A stretch of DNA of 64,000 nt from contig NZ_CP069792.1 of NCBI RefSeq assembly GCF_016894245.1, positions 124,001-188,000 of the forward strand. The letters are read 5' to 3'. The stretch is from Corynebacterium kroppenstedtii (lineage in GTDB: Bacteria > Actinomycetota > Actinomycetes > Mycobacteriales > Mycobacteriaceae). A program made the translations under genes and the position numbers. This document shows, in pieces, positions 46,930-57,930 of the stretch (within the stretch, counting starts at the first letter, position 1; every line of letters starts with the position of its first letter). The notes beneath the pieces were generated by a model that had not been told where the DNA came from, did not search any database, and was given only the letters and a program-made list of their open reading frames with translations.

Positions 46930-48603
46930 CTAGTGGAAGAAGTGGCGCTCCTTGGTCAGGTACATGGTGACTCCCGCCTTGCGGGCAGCCTCAATAACTT
47001 CCTCATCGCGGATGGAACCACCGGGTTGAACAACCGCGCGTACACCAGCGTCGGCAAGCACCTCGAAACCGTCGGCAAACGGGAAGAAGGCATCCGATGC
47101 AGCAACAGCACCGCGAGCACGGTCTTCACCGGCACGCTGAACCGACAGCCGAGCAGAGTCGACACGGTTGACCTGCCCCATGCCAACGCCCACTGTCGCA
47201 CCATCTTTAGCCAGCAAAATGGCGTTGGACTTCACAGCGCGCACGGAGCGCCACGCGAAGGCAAGGTCGTCAAGCGTCTCGTCACCGGCTGGGTCACCGG
47301 CAACAAGCTCCCACGATGACGGATCGTCACCGGGGGCATCCAGAACATCCCGTTCCTGAACAAGCACGCCACCGGATACTTCTTTGAGCTGCAATCCTTG
47401 ACGCTCCGGCTTCGGCGCGACCAGGATGCGGAGATTCTTCTTCGTCTTCAAAAGTTCGAGGGCGTCCTCGTCGAATGATGGTGCAATGATGGCCTCAGTA
47501 AAGATCTTCTTCACCGTTTGGGCCATCTCTAACGTCACCGGCTTATTCGAGGCGATAATTCCGCCGTATGCAGACACGGAATCGCATGCGTGGGCTTTGC
47601 GGTGAGCGTCGGCAACCGACTCGCGTGAAATCGCGATACCACACGGATTGGCATGCTTAATGACGGCAACGCAGATCTCGTCCGGGTGATCCCACACAGC
47701 ACGCCAGGCAGCGTCGCCATCGGTGTAGTTGTTGTAGGACATCTCCTTGCCATGGAGCTGTTCAGCTTGAGCCAACCCCGGGTGACCATGCTGATCCACA
47801 TACAATGCCGCAGCTTGATGCGGATTTTCGCCATAACGAAGAGGGTGCGACAGCGTGTAGGTGCTACCCACGAACTCACCGAACGTGGTCGTGCCCGAAC
47901 CGTCAGCATTACCACTACCGCTATCTGAACCGGCATTATCGTTCGCCGACGCCTGGGTCAACGCAGATTGCTTCGACATCCACGTCGCGACGGCAACGTC
48001 ATAGGCCGCAGTGTGTTGGAAAGCGCGAGATGCGAAATCCACACGCTGCGCAAAAGTAAAACCACCGCCGTGCACAGCCTTGGCAGCCGCTGCGTAATCG
48101 TCAGGATTCACAACAACCGCGACCGACTGGTGATTCTTCGCAGCAGCACGAACCATCGACGGCCCGCCGATATCGATCTTTTCCACACATTCGTCACGAT
48201 CCGCCCCCGACGCGACCGTTTCAGAGAAGGGGTACAAATTCACCACAACGAGCTGAAAACCCTCGATCCCCATGTCGTCGAGTTGCTTAACGTGGTCCGG
48301 GTTTCGCGTGTCAGCCAGGATCCCCGCGTGAACTTTGGGGTGCAGAGTTTTGACTCGCCCGTCGAGGCACTCAGGGAAACCGGTGAGCTTTTCGACGAGC
48401 GTCACGGGGATTCCCGCATCGGCGATATGAGCAGCGGTGGACCCCGTCGACACGATTTCAACGCCATCAGCGTGGAGAGCGCTAGCCAAATCTGTGAGCC
48501 CAGTTTTGTCATATACGCTGATCAGTGCGCGTTTTACGGGGATTTGGGAATCGGATGTGGAGGTTGGAGCGGGAGAAGGAGTTGCGGATTGGGAGTCGGT
48601 CAT
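46930..48603 (-). CDS. purH: Bifunctional AICAR transformylase/IMP cyclohydrolase
   Basis: A 557-residue enzyme for the last two steps of IMP synthesis. A Ser/Thr/Pro-rich N-terminal tail (about 20 residues) precedes the cyclohydrolase domain ([31 protein letters not shown]). The transformylase domain has KHANPCGIA and ends [21 protein letters not shown]. Its start overlaps the purN stop by four bases (ATGA), so translation is coupled. Confidence 0.96.
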   Translation of the reverse strand: MTDSQSATPSPAPTSTSDSQIPVKRALISVYDKTGLTDLASALHADGVEIVSTGSTAAHIADAGIPVTLVEKLTGFPECLDGRVKTLHPKVHAGILADTRNPDHVKQLDDMGIEGFQLVVVNLYPFSETVASGADRDECVEKIDIGGPSMVRAAAKNHQSVAVVVNPDDYAAAAKAVHGGGFTFAQRVDFASRAFQHTAAYDVAVATWMSKQSALTQASANDNAGSDSGSGNADGSGTTTFGEFVGSTYTLSHPLRYGENPHQAAALYVDQHGHPGLAQAEQLHGKEMSYNNYTDGDAAWRAVWDHPDEICVAVIKHANPCGIAISRESVADAHRKAHACDSVSAYGGIIASNKPVTLEMAQTVKKIFTEAIIAPSFDEDALELLKTKKNLRILVAPKPERQGLQLKEVSGGVLVQERDVLDAPGDDPSSWELVAGDPAGDETLDDLAFAWRSVRAVKSNAILLAKDGATVGVGMGQVNRVDSARLSVQRAGEDRARGAVAASDAFFPFADGFEVLADAGVRAVVQPGGSIRDEEVIEAARKAGVTMYLTKERHFFH

Positions 48604-49349
48604 GGAAGGAAAGATGCCTTTCGTCCGTCTGAAATGTAACCGCGCCGCGCGATCGCATCCAATGTTGAGACGAGCAAACGTCGTTCAACAGTTTTGATGC
48701 GCCGGTGGACAATGTCGGGCGTGTCACCATCGTGAATGGGAACAGCCTCCTGATCCAGGATAGGCCCTGTGTCCACACCAGAATCGACCAGGTGAATAGT
48801 GCTACCGGTAATTTTCGCCCCATAAGCGACGGCGTCGGCCACAGCATGCGCCCCGGGGAAGGAGGGAAGAAGTGCGGGATGGGTGTTAATCATGCGGCCC
48901 CCGAACCTGGTTAAAAAATCATCGCCGACGATGCGCATGAAGCCCGCACTGACAACAATATCGGGGTCGTATTGCTGGACTGCCTGTGCTAATTCGCTAT
49001 TCCATTGCCGACGACGTTCTGCGTAGGTGTCAGGGTGGGAGGAGTCAGCGTGGCTCTCGGGTGCTGGCTGCGAATCTGAGGGGTGATGAGGTTTATCTGT
49101 GCGCGCCCCCGGAGTCTTAGGTGTTGCCGGGGCGTTCTTGCGAGGGGGTGCAATGGTGGCAACCGGGATACCTTCATAACGGGCGCGATCGATTGCTGGG
49201 CAAGGTTTATCCGTCACCAAGGCCTGGACGCTCAACGAGGGCGTTTCTCGGCGGGCGTTAAGAAGGGCCTGAAACAACGTTCCCTCCCCCGAAGCCAGTA
49301 CGACGAGTCGAAGAGGCCGGCCAGGGAAAACGGGATCAATGCGGATCAT
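48600..49349 (-). CDS. purN: Phosphoribosylglycinamide formyltransferase with an insert
   Basis: A 249-residue folate-dependent enzyme of purine synthesis. Motifs are [24 protein letters not shown], the catalytic region [15 protein letters not shown] and [15 protein letters not shown]. Between residues about 67 and 108, a Pro/His/Ser-rich segment ([14 protein letters not shown] and onwards) is inserted in a surface loop, not seen in standard PurN. The ATG at 49349 overlaps the end of the upstream membrane-protein gene by 14 bases. Operon order is perM-purN-purH. Confidence 0.93.
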   Translation of the reverse strand: MIRIDPVFPGRPLRLVVLASGEGTLFQALLNARRETPSLSVQALVTDKPCPAIDRARYEGIPVATIAPPRKNAPATPKTPGARTDKPHHPSDSQPAPESHADSSHPDTYAERRRQWNSELAQAVQQYDPDIVVSAGFMRIVGDDFLTRFGGRMINTHPALLPSFPGAHAVADAVAYGAKITGSTIHLVDSGVDTGPILDQEAVPIHDGDTPDIVHRRIKTVERRLLVSTLDAIARRGYISDGRKASFLP

Positions 49350-51588
49350 CGGACGCACCACCTTGAGGCATGCCACCTGCAGATTTTCCACCGTGGGACG
49401 TGTTACCGGCAGACGACTCTGAATCGTTGTTCGATTCCGTGTCGTCGTTGTCAGCTGAGGCGGCTTGCTCGTTTTCGGTGGAATCCGCCTCGGTTTGTAC
49501 AGCTTCGGAGGCTAACGCGCTTGTGTCAGCTACCGGCTCAGTCTCTTTAGCCTCATCTGGCTCTGACCCAAGAGCATGATCGTGGCTGGACTCCCCATTC
49601 GCTTTTCTGTCGGCGGTATCTTCCCCGTCGGAATCGTCGGTGTTGCCGTCGTCATCACCGTCCGCGTCCGACTCGTCATCAACCGAGTCACCATCGGCGG
49701 ATTCAACGCGCTGCGCGGCGGACTTGTCGTCGTTACGGGAAGCAGCGGCTTCGTCCTGCTCGGCGTCGCGATCTTCGCCCTTAGCGGCATCAGCTTCACG
49801 CGAGCCACCACGATCCGAGGCGTTCACCTCACGTGTGGACGCAGTTCTGCCCCGACGTATTCCGATCACCGCCATCGTGATCACCCCCACAGCAAACATC
49901 CAGGCAGCAGCGACCGCGCCGGTCAGCCAGGGGTTTGGCCCCGACCATCCGTACGCACCAACCACGCCGCTGTTCAGCCACGCGGCGACCATTCCAACAA
50001 TCCCGGCCGACAGGGCAGCCACCCCAACAGTCCCATACGGGGAAACGACAACGCGTCGCTGGCTGAGGAATCGTCGATAAACAAGAATGGCGACCGCAGC
50101 AGGAATAAAAAGCCCAAGCCATGCGGCGGGGAAAACATCGCCAGGCATCGCGGCAAGCACCGGCACCGGAGGCAGCTCCGCGCGCGTCGCCGTAAACAAG
50201 CTGACCTGCGCAGCACCGAAATTAGCCTCGGCACCCGCAAGAACACTCGCCGACGCCAGAGCCATGTTCGGGAAGTAAGCGATCCACAGCAGGGTCAGCC
50301 CAATTTTGCCGCCGACGCCCGACGCGATGGAATACGCGTCCGTAAAGGCCGACCAGTGGGCAATAAGGCTAACAATCACGACGAAAGCGCCGATGCCACC
50401 CATTGCGGCGAGAAAAACCATACCCAGGCGAAACGCGTCGACAGGCCACTGAGGCATACCGTAAAAGCGCAGCAGCGCTCGCCACAAACGCTTGCCCATG
50501 CCAAAAATGATTGCCAGCGCGTTGAGAGCGAAGGTCGACACGACCGCCATCCAGACCGACGGCACGTTCACCGGAAGGACCGGCTGCGCGTCCCAGAGCA
50601 TCGCCAGCGCGGTTAACGACAGCAAGATAGGAACGGCCAGCGAACAGCCGACAAGCATGCGCACATCGCTGACACTGATTCGCTCTCGGACGACCGAGCG
50701 GATTCGGAGCGCTATCCACAATGCGTAACCCAGTGCGGGAAGCAACGGCAGAAGGCCAAGATCGGCGCCGGACATCGACAGCGGAGCAAGATTAAATGTC
50801 AACCACAAAGATGCAATGGTGGCCGGAGCTGCGACGAAGGAAAGGTCCAACGCCAATAAAATAATGAGCGCGACTGCGATGATGACGCCGATCACGGAGA
50901 CATGGGTGGCGGCAATCCCCGGCAAGAATTTTCTCAACCGTGTCGTAAAAGAGCCTCCCGCGGAGCTGCGAGCAGCGCTGCCGCTCTTCTGCCACCATTG
51001 AGTCCAGCGGTTGAGCCCGAATCGCCGTCCGCGGGGAGATGCTCCCTCGACGCCACGGTCGCTTCCAGACCCCCGACGGCGATCGCCCGGGTCGGAACTC
51101 GTGGCCCTAGCACCCCGAGTGCCTCGTGCACCCGCATTTTTCTTACCGCCAGCTGCTGCGTCGTCGAGGTCCCCTACGCCACGCACCCGCGATGCTCGGT
51201 CCTCATCTGCTCGACGTGAACCGCGCACTGCACGAGCTTGTGGACGTTGCTCGCGAACATACTGTTCGGACGCGCGAGGCGCCTGGTTTGCGCGTGAATC
51301 GCCAGCGGTTGACCGCGGCCGGGAGGAATCACGATGCGCAACGTCGTCAAACGAAGGGCGACCTAATTGATGTGACGATCGCTCCGCACCCGTCTCCGGC
51401 TGACGCGATGAGCGATCGGGGCGATGCTGTCGTGACGACGATGGGGAATCCCACGTCAAGCGTTGCGCATCCGCGCCGCGGGACCGGCGACCGTTCTTCC
51501 GTGACCGCCCATCCCCCGGACGTCGAGAATTCGATGGGGTGGTATTTCTCACTTGTCTATCCTGACACCTTCCGCGCGTGGGGCACAT
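49336..51588 (-). CDS. PerM-like (DUF6350) membrane protein with charged tails
   Basis: A 750-residue polytopic protein. The first ~220 residues are Arg/Ser-rich and basic, a central block of about ten membrane segments spans roughly residues 225-580, and the last ~165 residues are acidic and Ser-rich ([17 protein letters not shown]). Position directly before purN-purH matches mycobacterial Rv0955/PerM, which supports cell division through FtsB. Sequence similarity was not tested, so function is by context. The ATG has GGAG six bases upstream; a GTG at 51549 with AGGA is an alternative. Confidence 0.75.
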   Translation of the reverse strand: MCPTRGRCQDRQVRNTTPSNSRRPGDGRSRKNGRRSRGADAQRLTWDSPSSSRQHRPDRSSRQPETGAERSSHQLGRPSFDDVAHRDSSRPRSTAGDSRANQAPRASEQYVREQRPQARAVRGSRRADEDRASRVRGVGDLDDAAAGGKKNAGARGTRGARATSSDPGDRRRGSGSDRGVEGASPRGRRFGLNRWTQWWQKSGSAARSSAGGSFTTRLRKFLPGIAATHVSVIGVIIAVALIILLALDLSFVAAPATIASLWLTFNLAPLSMSGADLGLLPLLPALGYALWIALRIRSVVRERISVSDVRMLVGCSLAVPILLSLTALAMLWDAQPVLPVNVPSVWMAVVSTFALNALAIIFGMGKRLWRALLRFYGMPQWPVDAFRLGMVFLAAMGGIGAFVVIVSLIAHWSAFTDAYSIASGVGGKIGLTLLWIAYFPNMALASASVLAGAEANFGAAQVSLFTATRAELPPVPVLAAMPGDVFPAAWLGLFIPAAVAILVYRRFLSQRRVVVSPYGTVGVAALSAGIVGMVAAWLNSGVVGAYGWSGPNPWLTGAVAAAWMFAVGVITMAVIGIRRGRTASTREVNASDRGGSREADAAKGEDRDAEQDEAAASRNDDKSAAQRVESADGDSVDDESDADGDDDGNTDDSDGEDTADRKANGESSHDHALGSEPDEAKETEPVADTSALASEAVQTEADSTENEQAASADNDDTESNNDSESSAGNTSHGGKSAGGMPQGGASDDPH

Positions 51589-51928
51589 GAGGCACTCCGT
51601 CTTTCAAGGCTACAAACCCAGAAAGTCCAGGCCAGTTGAGACAACTGTAGTCGCCTGTTATTAATGTTCCCACCCCTACCAAATCTATGACACATCACAT
51701 AATCCACCCGCAGTACGAATTCGTGTTCCCACGCTCACACCTTAAGAAGAAAAAGATGAAAAACAGCTTGCCGCGACGCTAGCCGTTCGTTACTATTTCG
51801 TTCGGAGATTACAAAACGATTACGCTTACCTGTTAAAACAGTTAAGCAGTACGGTCGATGTGAAACACACAGTAGCCAGCCGTGTGCGTGGTGCGGCTGG
51901 CCACCATTTTTGCTTGAGAGGTGTACAC
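51589..51928 (+). promoter_or_regulatory. Upstream region of the M23 peptidase with a leader hairpin
   Basis: No gene is supported in this stretch. A perfect 8-bp hairpin, GCCAGCCG (51875-51882) with CGGCTGGC (51894-51901), followed by CACCATTTTTGC, lies 15 bases before the GAGAGG ribosome binding site (51916-51921). It could be an attenuator or a structural element of the leader. The AT-rich part at 51790-51840 is the likely promoter. Confidence 0.45.
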
Positions 51929-52723
51929 GTGCGGACGAATCGAGGCAGCCAGTATGTCGGGACGCATCGCCGCCAGACAACTCCTAAGGCCAGCCGGGTA
52001 GCCTCGGTCGCCGTTGCAGCCGGTGCGTTGGGCACCGCGGGAGCTGTCGGCGCAGGAGCCGCCACCATTGGCCATAGCGATAGCGTCCGGCTGGTCGCCA
52101 AAGATGCCGACGCTGCACCGTCCGAGGCAACTGCCTCGGAATCCTCGCCTCAGATTCTTCAACTTCCTCAAGCTAAGCCGGTCGCGAATCTGCACGACCA
52201 GATCGCAAAGACCGTTGAATTCAATAAGCAGCGCCTGGCTGCCGATGCTGCGGCACGGACACCTGAGCCTGCTGCACAGCCTGCTTCAGCGGGGCCGGTT
52301 GGCAACGCCATCATGAATGCTCTCGGGATTGTTAAGCCCGCTCAGGGCATTCTGACCACCGGCTTCGAGATGCGGTGGGGAGCTTTCCACAAGGGTATCG
52401 ACATCGCCAACGTCCTGGGTACCCCCGAGTACGCCGTCATGGATTCCACTGTTATCTCCGCAGGCCCTGCTTCTGGTTTTGGCCAGTGGGTTCGTCTTCG
52501 TGCCGACGACGGCACTGTGTTCGTGTACGGCCACATGGAGACAATCAACGTCACCGTCGGACAGCGCGTTAAAGCTGGTGACGTTATCGCCGGGATGGGC
52601 TCGCGCGGATTCTCCACCGGGTCGCACTGCCACTTCGAGGTCCATCCCAATGGTGGCGAGGCTATCGATCCACTACCATGGTTGGCCGCACACGGAATTA
52701 ACCTCGGCCCGATTCAGCGCTAA
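51929..52723 (+). CDS. Secreted M23 family peptidase (LytM domain)
   Basis: A 264-residue exported zinc metallopeptidase or amidase activator acting on peptidoglycan crosslinks. A signal-like hydrophobic segment (VASVAVAAGALGTAGAVG) covers about residues 24-48, then an Ala/Pro linker with a possible short coiled coil (HDQIAKTVEFNKQRL). The LytM core has the zinc ligands in GAFHKGIDIA and the HxH pair in SHCHFEVHPNGG, so it looks catalytically intact. The GTG at 51929 follows GAGAGG. The mycobacterial counterpart at this locus is Rv0950c. Confidence 0.9.
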   Translation: MRTNRGSQYVGTHRRQTTPKASRVASVAVAAGALGTAGAVGAGAATIGHSDSVRLVAKDADAAPSEATASESSPQILQLPQAKPVANLHDQIAKTVEFNKQRLAADAAARTPEPAAQPASAGPVGNAIMNALGIVKPAQGILTTGFEMRWGAFHKGIDIANVLGTPEYAVMDSTVISAGPASGFGQWVRLRADDGTVFVYGHMETINVTVGQRVKAGDVIAGMGSRGFSTGSHCHFEVHPNGGEAIDPLPWLAAHGINLGPIQR

Positions 52724-52885
52724 CGCTAACTCTCTTCTTACATCGCTGGTCCCTCTGCGGATCAGCGATTTTTTCGTCGCGGAGCCGACGTATTCGCGTA
52801 CTCCGGCCGGCCGAGGTATTCCGCACCCCACCGGCCGGCCAGAACGCACAATCCCCCTCCCCGTAAGAGCACCCAATAACCGCTC

Positions 52886-55486
52886 TTATAGCTTCTCCAT
52901 AGGAACATTGCCGATCAACATGAGTCGGACGGTGCCTTCCTTCCCGAAGTTGATCACCACACTGGTGTGCTTCCCCAAGCCTGAGACTGATTCCACAGTC
53001 CCCAACCCGTATTTGTCGTGATTAACTTGGTCGCCGGCCTCGAGGTGAAGCGCCGACGCAGGCGTGCCCGAGCGACGATCCGAGGGCGAGTTCGCTCCAC
53101 GCCCAGCACCTCGTCGGCCACCAGCACCATGAGCTGACGACCCAGCGCCCCCATAGTGCGAGGAACGATACCGAGAGTTGCCCCGCCGATACCCGGAAGT
53201 CGACTTGTCTGGCCATCCCAAGGACCAGTCGCCACTATCCCAGCTTTGCTGAGGTTCCTCGCGTTCCCAGTGGATAAGGTCGTCGGGAATTTCCGCAATA
53301 AACCTCGATGCCGGATTGTTGACTGGTTGACCCCAAGATCCCCTGGTCACGGCTCGGGAAATGTACAAACGACGTTGTGCACGCGTAATGCCCACATACG
53401 CCAATCGTCGTTCTTCCGATAGCTCTGACGGATCACCCAAGGCTCTCATGTGCGGGAACTGCCCGTCCTCCCAACCAGTGAGGAAAACCACCGGGAACTC
53501 TAGTCCCTTCGCCGTGTGGAGGGTCATGAGAGTGATAACGCCGTTGTCCTCATCGGGAATCTGATCCGTATCCGACACTAGAGAAACACGCTCCAGGAAA
53601 GCCTGCAGACTCCCCGGCTGAGGTTCGCCCTCCTCGAGAAAAGCCACGCCACCTGCGACAGTTTCTACCCCTCCGTCATTGCCGACGCCATCACTACCGA
53701 CGCTGGAACCCTCCGCCGCGTCCGCTCCTGCGAAACTCTCCGGTGCGGTGGCGTCGGGCATGCGTTCATAAGCCAACTGATGTGCGGCTTCAGAGGCGAA
53801 TTCGCGTGCCACAGAAACAAGCTCACGGAGGTTATCCAGGCGGGCGCCGTCCTGTGGATCATTCGATCCCTCCAGGCTTTCCAGATAACCACTACGCTCA
53901 ATCACGTCATTAACAATCGCGCCCAAATCGGGGATGCCCAAATTATCCCCGTCATGGGATACCAGCTGGTTATCGGCAGTATCTTCACGCAATCCGTCCA
54001 TCATCTCGACAAAACGGCCCACCGCTTTATTACCGCGCGCGCCTAGCGCTGGAATGTCTCCGTCGGCAGCTGCGCGTAATGCTGCACCCATACTGACGCC
54101 ATGATCTTCCGCGTAAAGGGAGAGCAAAGACAGAGCGCGGTTTCCAATCCCTCGCCGCGGAGTGTTTATTATCCGCCGCAGACTGACAGAATCGTCCGGG
54201 TTATCAAGAACTTTCAGATAAGCAATGATGTCTCGAATTTCTTTGCGCTCATAAAATCGCGTCCCACCGACTACCTTGTAGGGAAGACCATTGCGAATAA
54301 AAATATCTTCCAGTGCGCGCGACGCGTTATTGGTGCGGTAGAAAACCGCGATATCACCATAATTAATGGTGGAGTTGTCGACTAACTGGTCAATTTCACG
54401 CGCCACGAATCGAGCTTCATCGTGCTCATTGTCAGCCACATATCCGACAATTCTTTCTCCTTCCCCCAACGCCGTCCATAGATTTTTTTCCCGCCGCCCA
54501 GAGTTTTGAGAAATCACAGCGTTAGCAGCTGAAAGAATCGTTTGAGTGGAACGATAATTCTGCTCTAACAAAATTGTTTCTGCATGGGGATAATCGCGCT
54601 CGAACTCTTCAATATTCCGAATCGTAGCCCCACGGAAAGCATAAATTGACTGGTCAGCATCACCCACGACACATAACTCGCTCGGACCAATAGCATTCCC
54701 CTCAGAGTGTTCGCTTCCCACTAACGTAGAGACCAATACGTACTGAGCATGATTCGTATCCTGGTACTCGTCTACCAGTACATGGCGAAAGCGTCGTCGG
54801 TAATAAAGTGCCACTTCCGGGTATTCACGGAATATACGAACAACTTCACCGATTAAATCATCGAAATCAACCGCATTTGATGCACGCAGACGTTTCTGAT
54901 ACTCGGCGTAGATCTTCGCGACTGTCTCATTAAAAGGATTCTTATCCTCTTCGGCGTCGGCACGTGCGTCGTCGGGAGTACGCAATTCATTCTTGAGATG
55001 CGAAATCGCCGACGCTACTGTCCGCGCAGCAAAACGCTTCAGGTCTAGATTCATGTCGCGGGCGATCATCGTGAGTAGACGGCGTGAATCATCACTGTCA
55101 TAAATCGTGAAGTTGGTATTTAAACCGGGAATAAGGTTGGCTTGCGCACGAAGAATACGGACGCACATGGAATGGAAGGTAGACACCCACATACGTTCAG
55201 CAATTGGCCCAATGAGATCGGCGACGCGGTCCTTCATTTCCGTCGCTGCTTTATTAGTAAAGGTGATAGCGACGATATTCCACGGCGCTACCCCACGAAC
55301 ACCAATGAGGTAAGCGATCCGGCGAGTGAGAACTGCCGTCTTTCCCGAACCGGCCCCCGCGACGACGAGCAATGGAGAGCCCTCATGTTCAACCGCCTGC
55401 CGCTGCTGTGGGTTAAGTCCTTCCAATAGCTGCTGTGGAGTCAAAGGCCCACCATCCGGCAAGCGAGTGGAAAGGCTATCGTTCAT
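52886..55486 (-). CDS. pcrA: ATP-dependent DNA helicase PcrA/UvrD1
   Basis: An 866-residue superfamily 1A 3'-5' helicase for repair and replication restart. Motifs in order: Q motif LNPQQRQAVEH, Walker A VVAGAGSGKTAVLTRR, TFTNKAATEMKDRV, DEYQDTNHAQY, GDADQSIYAFRGA, VLMTLHTAKGLEFPVV-type motif and VGITRAQRRLYISRA. A Gly/Ser-rich linker leads to the C-terminal RNA-polymerase-binding (tudor-like) segment GDQVNHDKYGLGTV. Length is a little above typical because of a Gly/Val-rich insert near residue 590-620. Confidence 0.95.
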   Translation of the reverse strand: MNDSLSTRLPDGGPLTPQQLLEGLNPQQRQAVEHEGSPLLVVAGAGSGKTAVLTRRIAYLIGVRGVAPWNIVAITFTNKAATEMKDRVADLIGPIAERMWVSTFHSMCVRILRAQANLIPGLNTNFTIYDSDDSRRLLTMIARDMNLDLKRFAARTVASAISHLKNELRTPDDARADAEEDKNPFNETVAKIYAEYQKRLRASNAVDFDDLIGEVVRIFREYPEVALYYRRRFRHVLVDEYQDTNHAQYVLVSTLVGSEHSEGNAIGPSELCVVGDADQSIYAFRGATIRNIEEFERDYPHAETILLEQNYRSTQTILSAANAVISQNSGRREKNLWTALGEGERIVGYVADNEHDEARFVAREIDQLVDNSTINYGDIAVFYRTNNASRALEDIFIRNGLPYKVVGGTRFYERKEIRDIIAYLKVLDNPDDSVSLRRIINTPRRGIGNRALSLLSLYAEDHGVSMGAALRAAADGDIPALGARGNKAVGRFVEMMDGLREDTADNQLVSHDGDNLGIPDLGAIVNDVIERSGYLESLEGSNDPQDGARLDNLRELVSVAREFASEAAHQLAYERMPDATAPESFAGADAAEGSSVGSDGVGNDGGVETVAGGVAFLEEGEPQPGSLQAFLERVSLVSDTDQIPDEDNGVITLMTLHTAKGLEFPVVFLTGWEDGQFPHMRALGDPSELSEERRLAYVGITRAQRRLYISRAVTRGSWGQPVNNPASRFIAEIPDDLIHWEREEPQQSWDSGDWSLGWPDKSTSGYRRGNSRYRSSHYGGAGSSAHGAGGRRGAGRGANSPSDRRSGTPASALHLEAGDQVNHDKYGLGTVESVSGLGKHTSVVINFGKEGTVRLMLIGNVPMEKL

Positions 55487-55613
55487 AGTGCGTATCTCTT
55501 CCTCAATAAAGTCTGTATAGCTCAGGGCGAGTTGTTATCCCGTGAAGTACGGAACAGTCAGTTTCATGCGCTCGCACTCCAACCTACAACCCGGGTATGA
55601 CACAATAAGACCC

Positions 55614-55925
55614 ATGACTGAGCCTCGCGATTGTCTGTCTACGTCCAGCGAGGTCACTAGCGGAACTAGTGATCCGTTATCGAACGAACGTATCCAGGAA
55701 CTAAGAAAAGAAATAAATCAGCTGGATAACACGATTATTTCTGCTATCAAACGTCGTACGGAAATCTCACATCTCATCGGGCAATCGCGAATGGGGTCGG
55801 GCGGAACTCGCCTCGTACACACGCGAGAAGTCGCGATCATCAACGAGTTCCGGGAGGAATTGGGGACAGAAGGTCCCGCCATCGCGTCAGCTCTCCTCCG
55901 TATGGGGCGGGGACGCCTGGGCTAG
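55614..55925 (+). CDS. Chorismate mutase, AroQ type
   Basis: A 103-residue helical mutase converting chorismate to prephenate for Phe and Tyr. The family pattern is RKEINQLDNTIISAIKRR, then TEISHLIGQSRMGSGGTR, with catalytic Arg and Lys residues present. ATG 55614 is chosen; the longer in-frame start would add 24 unlikely residues. It is divergent from pcrA, matching the Rv0948c-Rv0949 order in mycobacteria. Activity of such short enzymes often depends on DAHP synthase. Confidence 0.87.
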   Translation: MTEPRDCLSTSSEVTSGTSDPLSNERIQELRKEINQLDNTIISAIKRRTEISHLIGQSRMGSGGTRLVHTREVAIINEFREELGTEGPAIASALLRMGRGRLG

Positions 55926-56118
55926 ATCCCCACCTCCTAAATTCCCGACATGAGTCTCACATTCACGCTGATCATCATGGTCGCCTATCAAACCCGGTCA
56001 TCATGGCCGTTGCGTGTGAAGCGCTTACCCGTGGAACTCCTGTTTCGCGACTAGCATGGCTCAGGGGCGCATACACGCTCAATGCGCCACGGTTATCGTC
56101 GATAAGAAGGATTATTTA

Positions 56119-57786
56119 ATGAATTCACCATTGCCAGATATCACCGCAACCAACGAATGGTCTGCGCTGAAGGACACTGCGAAATCAATCACCTCAACGA
56201 CGTTGCGCGATTTATTCGCCAACGATCAGGATCGTGCGAAGAAACTCAGCTTTTCCGTGGCTGACCTGCACGTTGACCTGTCCAAAAATCTTATTAACGA
56301 CGACACGCTTGGCGCATTGATCGCCCTCGCGAAGAAGGCGAACCTTGAGGACCATCGCGACGCTATGTTCAGCGGTCGGCATATCAACTCGACCGAAGAC
56401 CGAGCAGTGCTGCACACGGCGCTACGTCTTCCCGCCGAAGAATCTTTGCACGTTGATGAGCAGAATGTAGCAGCCGACGTACACGACGTCCTGTCGCGGA
56501 TGCGCGATTTTGCGCACGCCTTGCGTTCCGGCGAATGGCTGGGTGTCACCGGGCACACGATCAAAACTGTGGTGAATATCGGAATCGGGGGGTCTGACCT
56601 TGGTCCCGCTATGGCAACACAGGCTCTCCGCAGCTTCGCCACCGCGGGAATTTCGGGACGTTTCGTCTCCAACGTCGATCCGGCTGATTTCACCTCAAAG
56701 GTGGCAGACCTCGATCCCGCAGAGACACTCTTCGTCGTCGCGTCGAAAACCTTTACGACGCAGGAGACACTGGCCAATGCGCATGCGGCTCGTCGGTGGT
56801 TCCTCGAAAGCCTCAACCTGGAGGACGGGACCGATGAAGCAAATGATGCCATCGCCAAGCACTTCGTTGCAGTATCGACGAACGCAGAGAAGGTCTCCGA
56901 ATTCGGCATCGATACCAACAACATGTTCGGCTTTTGGGACTGGGTTGGTGGCCGCTACTCGGTAGACTCTGCCATCGGGCTTTCTCTCATGGCCGTTATC
57001 GGGCCTCAGAACTTCATGAGCTTCTTAGAGGGCTTCCATGCCGTCGATGAGCACTTCCGGACCACCCCACTGGAGAAAAATGTTCCCGTTCTGATGGGAC
57101 TCCTCGGCGTCTGGTACGACGATTTCTTAGGCGCACAGTCCCATGCGGTCTTGCCATATTCCCAGGACTTGGCGCGTTTCCCCGCCTATCTCCAACAGCT
57201 AACCATGGAATCGAACGGCAAATCCGTCCGTATCGACGGCACGCCCGTCACCGCACCGACGGGCGAGATCTACTGGGGAGAGCCTGGAACGAATGGCCAG
57301 CACGCCTTCTTCCAATTGCTCCACCAGGGCACCCAATTGGTACCCGCTGATTTCATTGGGCTCGCTACCCCCAATGATGACCTCCCCACGGCGGACGGCA
57401 CAGGAAGTATGCATGATTTGCTCATGTCGAACTTCTTCGCGCAAACAAAGGTTCTGGCTTTCGGAAAGACTGCCGACGAAATTGCGTCCGAGGGTGTGGA
57501 TCCCAGCATCGTTCCTCACAAAGTCATGCCGGGGAACCGCCCCACGACGACGATCTTGGCTCCGGCTCTCACACCGTCTGTCCTTGGTCAACTGATCGCG
57601 TTGTATGAGCACATCGTCTTCACCGAGGGCACAATCTGGTCTATCAACTCCTTCGACCAGTGGGGTGTCGAGTTGGGCAAGAAACAGGCCGGGGAGCTTC
57701 TACCCGCAGTCACTGGAGAAAAAGGCGTCAATACCGGAGATGCCAGCACAGACTCTCTGATCTCGTGGTACCGAGAAAATAGATAG
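56119..57786 (+). CDS. pgi: Glucose-6-phosphate isomerase
   Basis: A 555-residue glycolytic enzyme interconverting glucose-6-phosphate and fructose-6-phosphate. It shows [18 protein letters not shown] (about residues 155-172), [15 protein letters not shown], the PGI signature [18 protein letters not shown], and [13 protein letters not shown] near the C-terminal part, then [15 protein letters not shown] 56119 follows AAGGA by seven bases. The upstream 193 bases are gene-free. Confidence 0.96.
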   Translation: MNSPLPDITATNEWSALKDTAKSITSTTLRDLFANDQDRAKKLSFSVADLHVDLSKNLINDDTLGALIALAKKANLEDHRDAMFSGRHINSTEDRAVLHTALRLPAEESLHVDEQNVAADVHDVLSRMRDFAHALRSGEWLGVTGHTIKTVVNIGIGGSDLGPAMATQALRSFATAGISGRFVSNVDPADFTSKVADLDPAETLFVVASKTFTTQETLANAHAARRWFLESLNLEDGTDEANDAIAKHFVAVSTNAEKVSEFGIDTNNMFGFWDWVGGRYSVDSAIGLSLMAVIGPQNFMSFLEGFHAVDEHFRTTPLEKNVPVLMGLLGVWYDDFLGAQSHAVLPYSQDLARFPAYLQQLTMESNGKSVRIDGTPVTAPTGEIYWGEPGTNGQHAFFQLLHQGTQLVPADFIGLATPNDDLPTADGTGSMHDLLMSNFFAQTKVLAFGKTADEIASEGVDPSIVPHKVMPGNRPTTTILAPALTPSVLGQLIALYEHIVFTEGTIWSINSFDQWGVELGKKQAGELLPAVTGEKGVNTGDASTDSLISWYRENR

Positions 57787-57803
57787 TAGATTCCCCCATG
57801 TCA

Positions 57804-57849
57804 TAAGCTAGGGCTAAGCTATGTGAGCACTCAGGTTAGGCTATGGCCT
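57804..57849 (+). promoter_or_regulatory. Two DtxR-like iron boxes upstream of fepD
   Basis: Compared with the known 19-bp DtxR/IdeR operator pattern (TTAGGTTAGSCTAACCTAA), 57804-57822 matches 13 positions and 57831-57849 matches 12, including TCAGGTTAGGCTA. They lie 8 bases apart and about 80 bases before the first iron-transport gene. DtxR represses such operons when iron is abundant. Binding is predicted only. Confidence 0.65.
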
Positions 57850-57930
57850 GATACTGTGCATACGGATATCGCATAGACATATCGCGACTGACCACCGATG
57901 TTCACACTTTACTGATTTGCGCTCTAACTT

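Noticed and set aside
49576..50616. A 346-residue open frame on the plus strand
   Set aside because: It is antisense to the PerM-like membrane-protein gene and its composition mirrors that gene's codons.
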